From NCBI GenBank assembly GCA_020796225.1, contig CM036753.1, positions 80,063,441 through 80,127,440 of the forward strand: 64,000 bases of DNA, given 5' to 3'. Each line of letters begins with the position of its first letter. Position 1 is the first letter of the stretch. The DNA comes from Arion vulgaris (Eukaryota > Mollusca > Gastropoda > Stylommatophora > Arionidae). Below are positions 61,301-64,000 of this stretch, piece by piece. The position numbers and the translations under genes are program-made. A model generated the notes under the pieces. That model did not search any database. It saw nothing but the letters and a program-made list of their open reading frames with translations, and was not told the DNA's origin.

Positions 61301-61862
61301 AAGAAAGCAGAAGAATGATGTAGACTGTAGAACGAAAAAATGTGCTCATGCTTTTAATGCAATTAATAAAAACATAACAGTATAGTTTTGTATTTCTCTA
61401 GAACAGACAAAGAAAGAGAAGAATGAAAACACGTGTTGAACTGTAGGAGATAAGTTTGGAACAAATGTGGTCTCATGTGAAGAGATTACAAAGAAGACGT
61501 CAAATCGACATTTGTATAGTCTGTAGAAGGAATTTGTCAGACTTAGTTTGGACGGAGAAATAATAATAATAATGTTAACGAAATATGCAGACAAATAGGA
61601 TATCTATACGTGTGTAAACACAGGGACGTGCGGTATATTTTCTAAGTATGATGCAAGTCTTTGAAATTCCGCCCCATGTTTTTCTTTAAAATAAACCTTC
61701 AATTCTGATTTTGATTTCGCTGCTTATGCCCCCGCCCCTTGAGGTGCCGCCCCTTGAGGTACCGCCTGCTGCGGCCGCCTCTCTGAATCATAGCACGGCA
61801 CGGTCCTGTATAAACATGTTTAACAGATATTTAGTAACAACTTAGTTTGCAGCTTTCCCCCT

Positions 61863-61864
<2 letters not shown>
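61301..61864. other. Unassigned spacer
   Basis: A GC-richer block at about 61720-61800 (CCGCCCCTTGAGGT twice, then CGGCCGCC) stands out from AT-rich DNA. No gene or TE motif is identified. Confidence 0.4.

Positions 61865-61911
<47 letters not shown>
61865..61911. repeat. (CT)n microsatellite
   Basis: About 45 bp of CT dinucleotides immediately left of the SINE-C target duplication. Confidence 0.95.
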
Positions 61912-61914
<3 letters not shown>

Positions 61915-61925
61915 TCATCTTAGTT

Positions 61926-62168
61926 TTCTCTTTGCGTTCGTTCTTTACGACCAACTTTAATCACTCTTATATGTCTGATCTTTCCCAAGAACGTGTATAC
62001 GTTGCACATTGGTTTGGTAGGCCTCTAAACGCATAGACTTCTACACGTTTAGGACATGTGCATCCGATTTCAGCCAAACCTCCTTAGTCGCCTCTTACGA
62101 CATGCGTGGCAGGTAACAGTGGTTCTATTCTTTACACCCTAAATTTGGGCCCCGGTAACCACTCGGGC
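61926..62168 (-). mobile_element. SINE-C insertion with 12-bp TSD
   Basis: Flanked by GTCATCTTAGTT at 61914-61925 and 62169-62180, perfect. The minus-strand copy runs from the head GCCCGAGTGGTTACCGGGGC through the core GGTGTAAAGAATAGAACCAC and CGTATACACGTTCTTGGG to the end CGAACGCAAAGAGAA. A second full-length example, it confirms the ends seen at 3721-3980. The CT tract lies outside the duplication. Confidence 0.93.
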
Positions 62169-62227
62169 GTCATCTTAGTTGAAATGGTTGCAGAGTTACA
62201 CATTTTTAAACAGGGGCAAATATTCGT

Positions 62228-62470
62228 AAACGGACTCTGTGTCTATGTGGTTAAGCCCTTTGCCTTGTGAGTCGAAGGTCGTGGGTTCGAATCCAGACCG
62301 CGCCGTTCTGTTCATGAGTGCAGTTTTTTCCAGAGACTCGTAGGATTGTTGCCGGAGCTACGGAGTTCATGCATTGTGCAATACTCGCGGCAGGTGACGT
62401 GCCATTTCTGCGGAGAGGGACCGAGACATATGGGATAAAACCTGGTGCAATGAAGTCAGTCCTTCGGCGC
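62228..62470 (+). mobile_element. SINE-T, near full length
   Basis: Head CGGACTCTGTGTCTATGTGG with GTGGTTAAGCCC and B box GGGTTCGAATCC. The body follows with GCGCCGTTCTGTTCATGAG, TAGGATTGTTGCCGG and GAGAGGGACCGAGACATATG. The 3' end is GTGCAATGAAGTCAGTCCTTC. It abuts a minus-strand SINE-P, giving a tail-to-tail pair. Confidence 0.93.
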
Positions 62471-62645
62471 TTGTTTTCCCGATCCAGAAGCACGAGCTTT
62501 CAGCTCTTCGGCTCGGTGCCATGGACATCGTAAATCTGGAGAACCTGTGGCTTTTCTGCCAGCCCGCAGAATTGAACTGCACTCACTGGGCGCTTGTCAC
62601 CAGTCGTCCAACGCGCTGCGAACACGCTGGGCAGGCGGGCTATCC
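62466..62645 (-). mobile_element. SINE-P copy (minus strand)
   Basis: TTTTCCCGATCCAGAAGCAC (tail side), AGCTCTTCGGCTCGGTGCC, then the complement of the B box GTTCAATTCTGCGGG and the head CGCGTTGGACGACTGG ... CAGCGTGTTCGCAGC. A short SINE-T-like 3' scrap (ATCCTTCGGCTTAAAAA) follows at 62641-62657, which suggests that SINE-P landed within the SINE-T 3' end. Confidence 0.85.
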
Positions 62646-62659
62646 TTCGGCTTAAAAAC

Positions 62660-62919
62660 CCTTTAGAAGACACACTCAGAGAAGAAATACGCACACCGAC
62701 CAGGACCTCCATGTTTCTTCATCGTTTGCTCCAGCAAAACCACGTTTAAAAAACACATTTCCTCTCATTCGTGTGGGACTCAAGTGTTATCGTATTTCAT
62801 CAAGCTTATGACTAAGGCAAAGTCTAATGATACAAGATACAAATAAGACAAAACACGATGATAGTGTAGACAACCGTGGCTTCCCATAACATACGGAAGG
62901 GGTTTCAGATAACAATTCT
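62660..62919. other. Unassigned spacer
   Basis: No structure recognised between the SINE pair and repeat K. Confidence 0.4.
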
Positions 62920-64000
62920 AAGGAAGAATATCACAACTCTCGCGTGACCTCGCATCCCAGTGTTGTTGTATATAGACTAATTCATTTTAAAAACAACACA
63001 TGCTAAATCAAGGTTATATTATGTTACAAATTAAGTTGAAAGCTAAGGAATATCAATATTACTAAAAAAAGTTAAATTAAGTTGAAAGCTAAGGAATATC
63101 AATATTACTAAAAATGTTAAATTAAGTTGAAAGCTAAGGAATATCAATATTACTAAAAAAGTTAAATTAAGTTGAAAGCTAAGGAATATCAATATTACTA
63201 AAAAAAGTTAAATTAAGTTGAAAGCTAAGGAATATCAATATTACTAAAAAAAGTTAAATTAAGTTGAAAGCTAAGGAATATCAATATTACTAAAAAAAGT
63301 TAAATTAAGTTGAAAGCTAAGGAATATCAATATTACTAAAAAAGTTAAATTAAGTTGAAAGCTAAGGAATATCAATATTACTAAAAAAAGTTAAATTAAG
63401 TTGAAAGCTAAGGAATATCAATATTACTAAAAAAAGTTAAATTAAGTTGAAAGCTAAGGAATATCAATATTACTAAAAAAAGTTAAATTAAGTTGAAAGC
63501 TAAGGAATATCAATATTACTAAAAAAAGTTAAATTAAGTTGAAAGCTAAGGAATATCAATATTACTAAAAAAGTTAAATTAAGTTGAAAGCTAAGGACTA
63601 TCAATATTACTAAAAAAGTTAAATTAAGTTGAAAGCTAAGGAATATCAATATTACTAAAAAAAGTTAAATTAAGTTGAAAGCTAAGGAATATCAATATTA
63701 CTAAAAAAAGTTAAATTAAGTTGAAAGCTAAGGAATATCAATATTACTAAAAAAAGTTAAATTAAGTTGAAAGCTAAGGAATATCAATATTACTAAAAAA
63801 AGTTAAATTAAGTTGAAAGCTAAGGAATATCAATATTACTAAAAATGTTAATCAATAAATAATCATGAACACATAGAGTTGAGCAAAATTGCAAAAAGCG
63901 TACAGTGTTCTATCAAACATATACAAAAATCAGCCCTCATTAACCAGGAATTTTCGATTTCCCGTCTGAGCTAGTCGGCCTTCTGTTGCCGGAGGCCACG
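62920..64000 (+). repeat. Interspersed repeat K, copy 3, expanded by an internal 46-bp array
   Basis: The left flank (GTGACCTCGCATCCCAGTG, TTGTTGTATATAGACTAATT, ATGCTAAATCAAGG) and right flank (ATCAATAAATAATCATGAAC, GTGTTCTATCAAACATATAC, CAGGAATTTTCGATTT) match copies 1 and 2. Between them, from about 63022 to 63850, AATTAAGTTGAAAGCTAAGG with AATATCAATATTACTAAAAA is repeated about 18 times (45-47-bp period, varying in the A-run). The repeat continues past the window edge. Confidence 0.93.

Overview
This window is eukaryotic, repeat-dominated, AT-rich DNA. It almost certainly comes from an invertebrate animal. The mix of tRNA-derived SINEs, RTE-like and RNase-H-bearing LINE fragments, a ZMYM1-like hAT transposon and very long simple satellites is of the kind seen in gastropod mollusc genomes. 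I give that only as an inference, because no host gene here identifies the species. There is no bacterial-style gene organisation, no complete host gene and no CRISPR array. Most open reading frames are either dead transposable-element (TE) remnants or by-products of stop-free tandem repeats.

Family labels used below are local to this report. LINE-alpha is a LINE with a C-terminal RNase H and Cys-rich tail. LINE-beta ends in a GRPRRRW-type tail plus (GAT)n. LINE-gamma is RTE-like and ends in GLCP...RVKKA plus (GA)n. LINE-delta carries a CQTWTMNK / RRDRFRNE-type C-terminus. LINE-epsilon carries a VTTGKI-type C-terminus. SINE-T, -P, -Q and -X have tRNA-like heads. SINE-A and -C share a core and a (GAA)n-type tail. 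SINE-B ends like one LINE-alpha subtype, and SINE-E ends like LINE-gamma.

Layout. 0-3 kb: a 4/8-bp satellite, a complete 400-bp hAT-type MITE and SINE debris. 3.4-5.6 kb: a nest of LINE-beta, LINE-beta, SINE-C, SINE-T and SINE-A, then LINE-alpha with a tandemly repeated 3' end. 6-7 kb: two copies of a 165-bp hAT MITE. 8.3-14 kb: a LINE-delta remnant, two candidate spliced host exons on the minus strand (8953-9131 and 13730-13787) and several minisatellites. 14-29 kb: LINE-gamma, LINE-delta, SINE copies and SINE-derived tandem arrays. 33.8-36.4 kb: a complete but dead hAT transposon (2.6 kb, exact 8-bp target duplication) carrying a nested piggyBac-like MITE. 38.9-43.35 kb: a 4.5-kb satellite of a 23-bp unit. 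44.9-47.4 kb: a 2.5-kb satellite of 18/21-bp units that gives an 840-codon ORF. 47.5-64 kb: more LINE and SINE remnants and minisatellites, ending in a 46-bp array inside an interspersed repeat.

The clearest biology is TE archaeology. Several insertions can be resolved to the base by their target-site duplications. Two LINE/SINE pairs share 3' ends, which is the signature of SINE mobilisation by LINE machinery. TE fragments have repeatedly been amplified in place into minisatellites. The only candidate for a host gene is the pair of spliced exons on the minus strand, which would encode the start of a small membrane or secreted protein.
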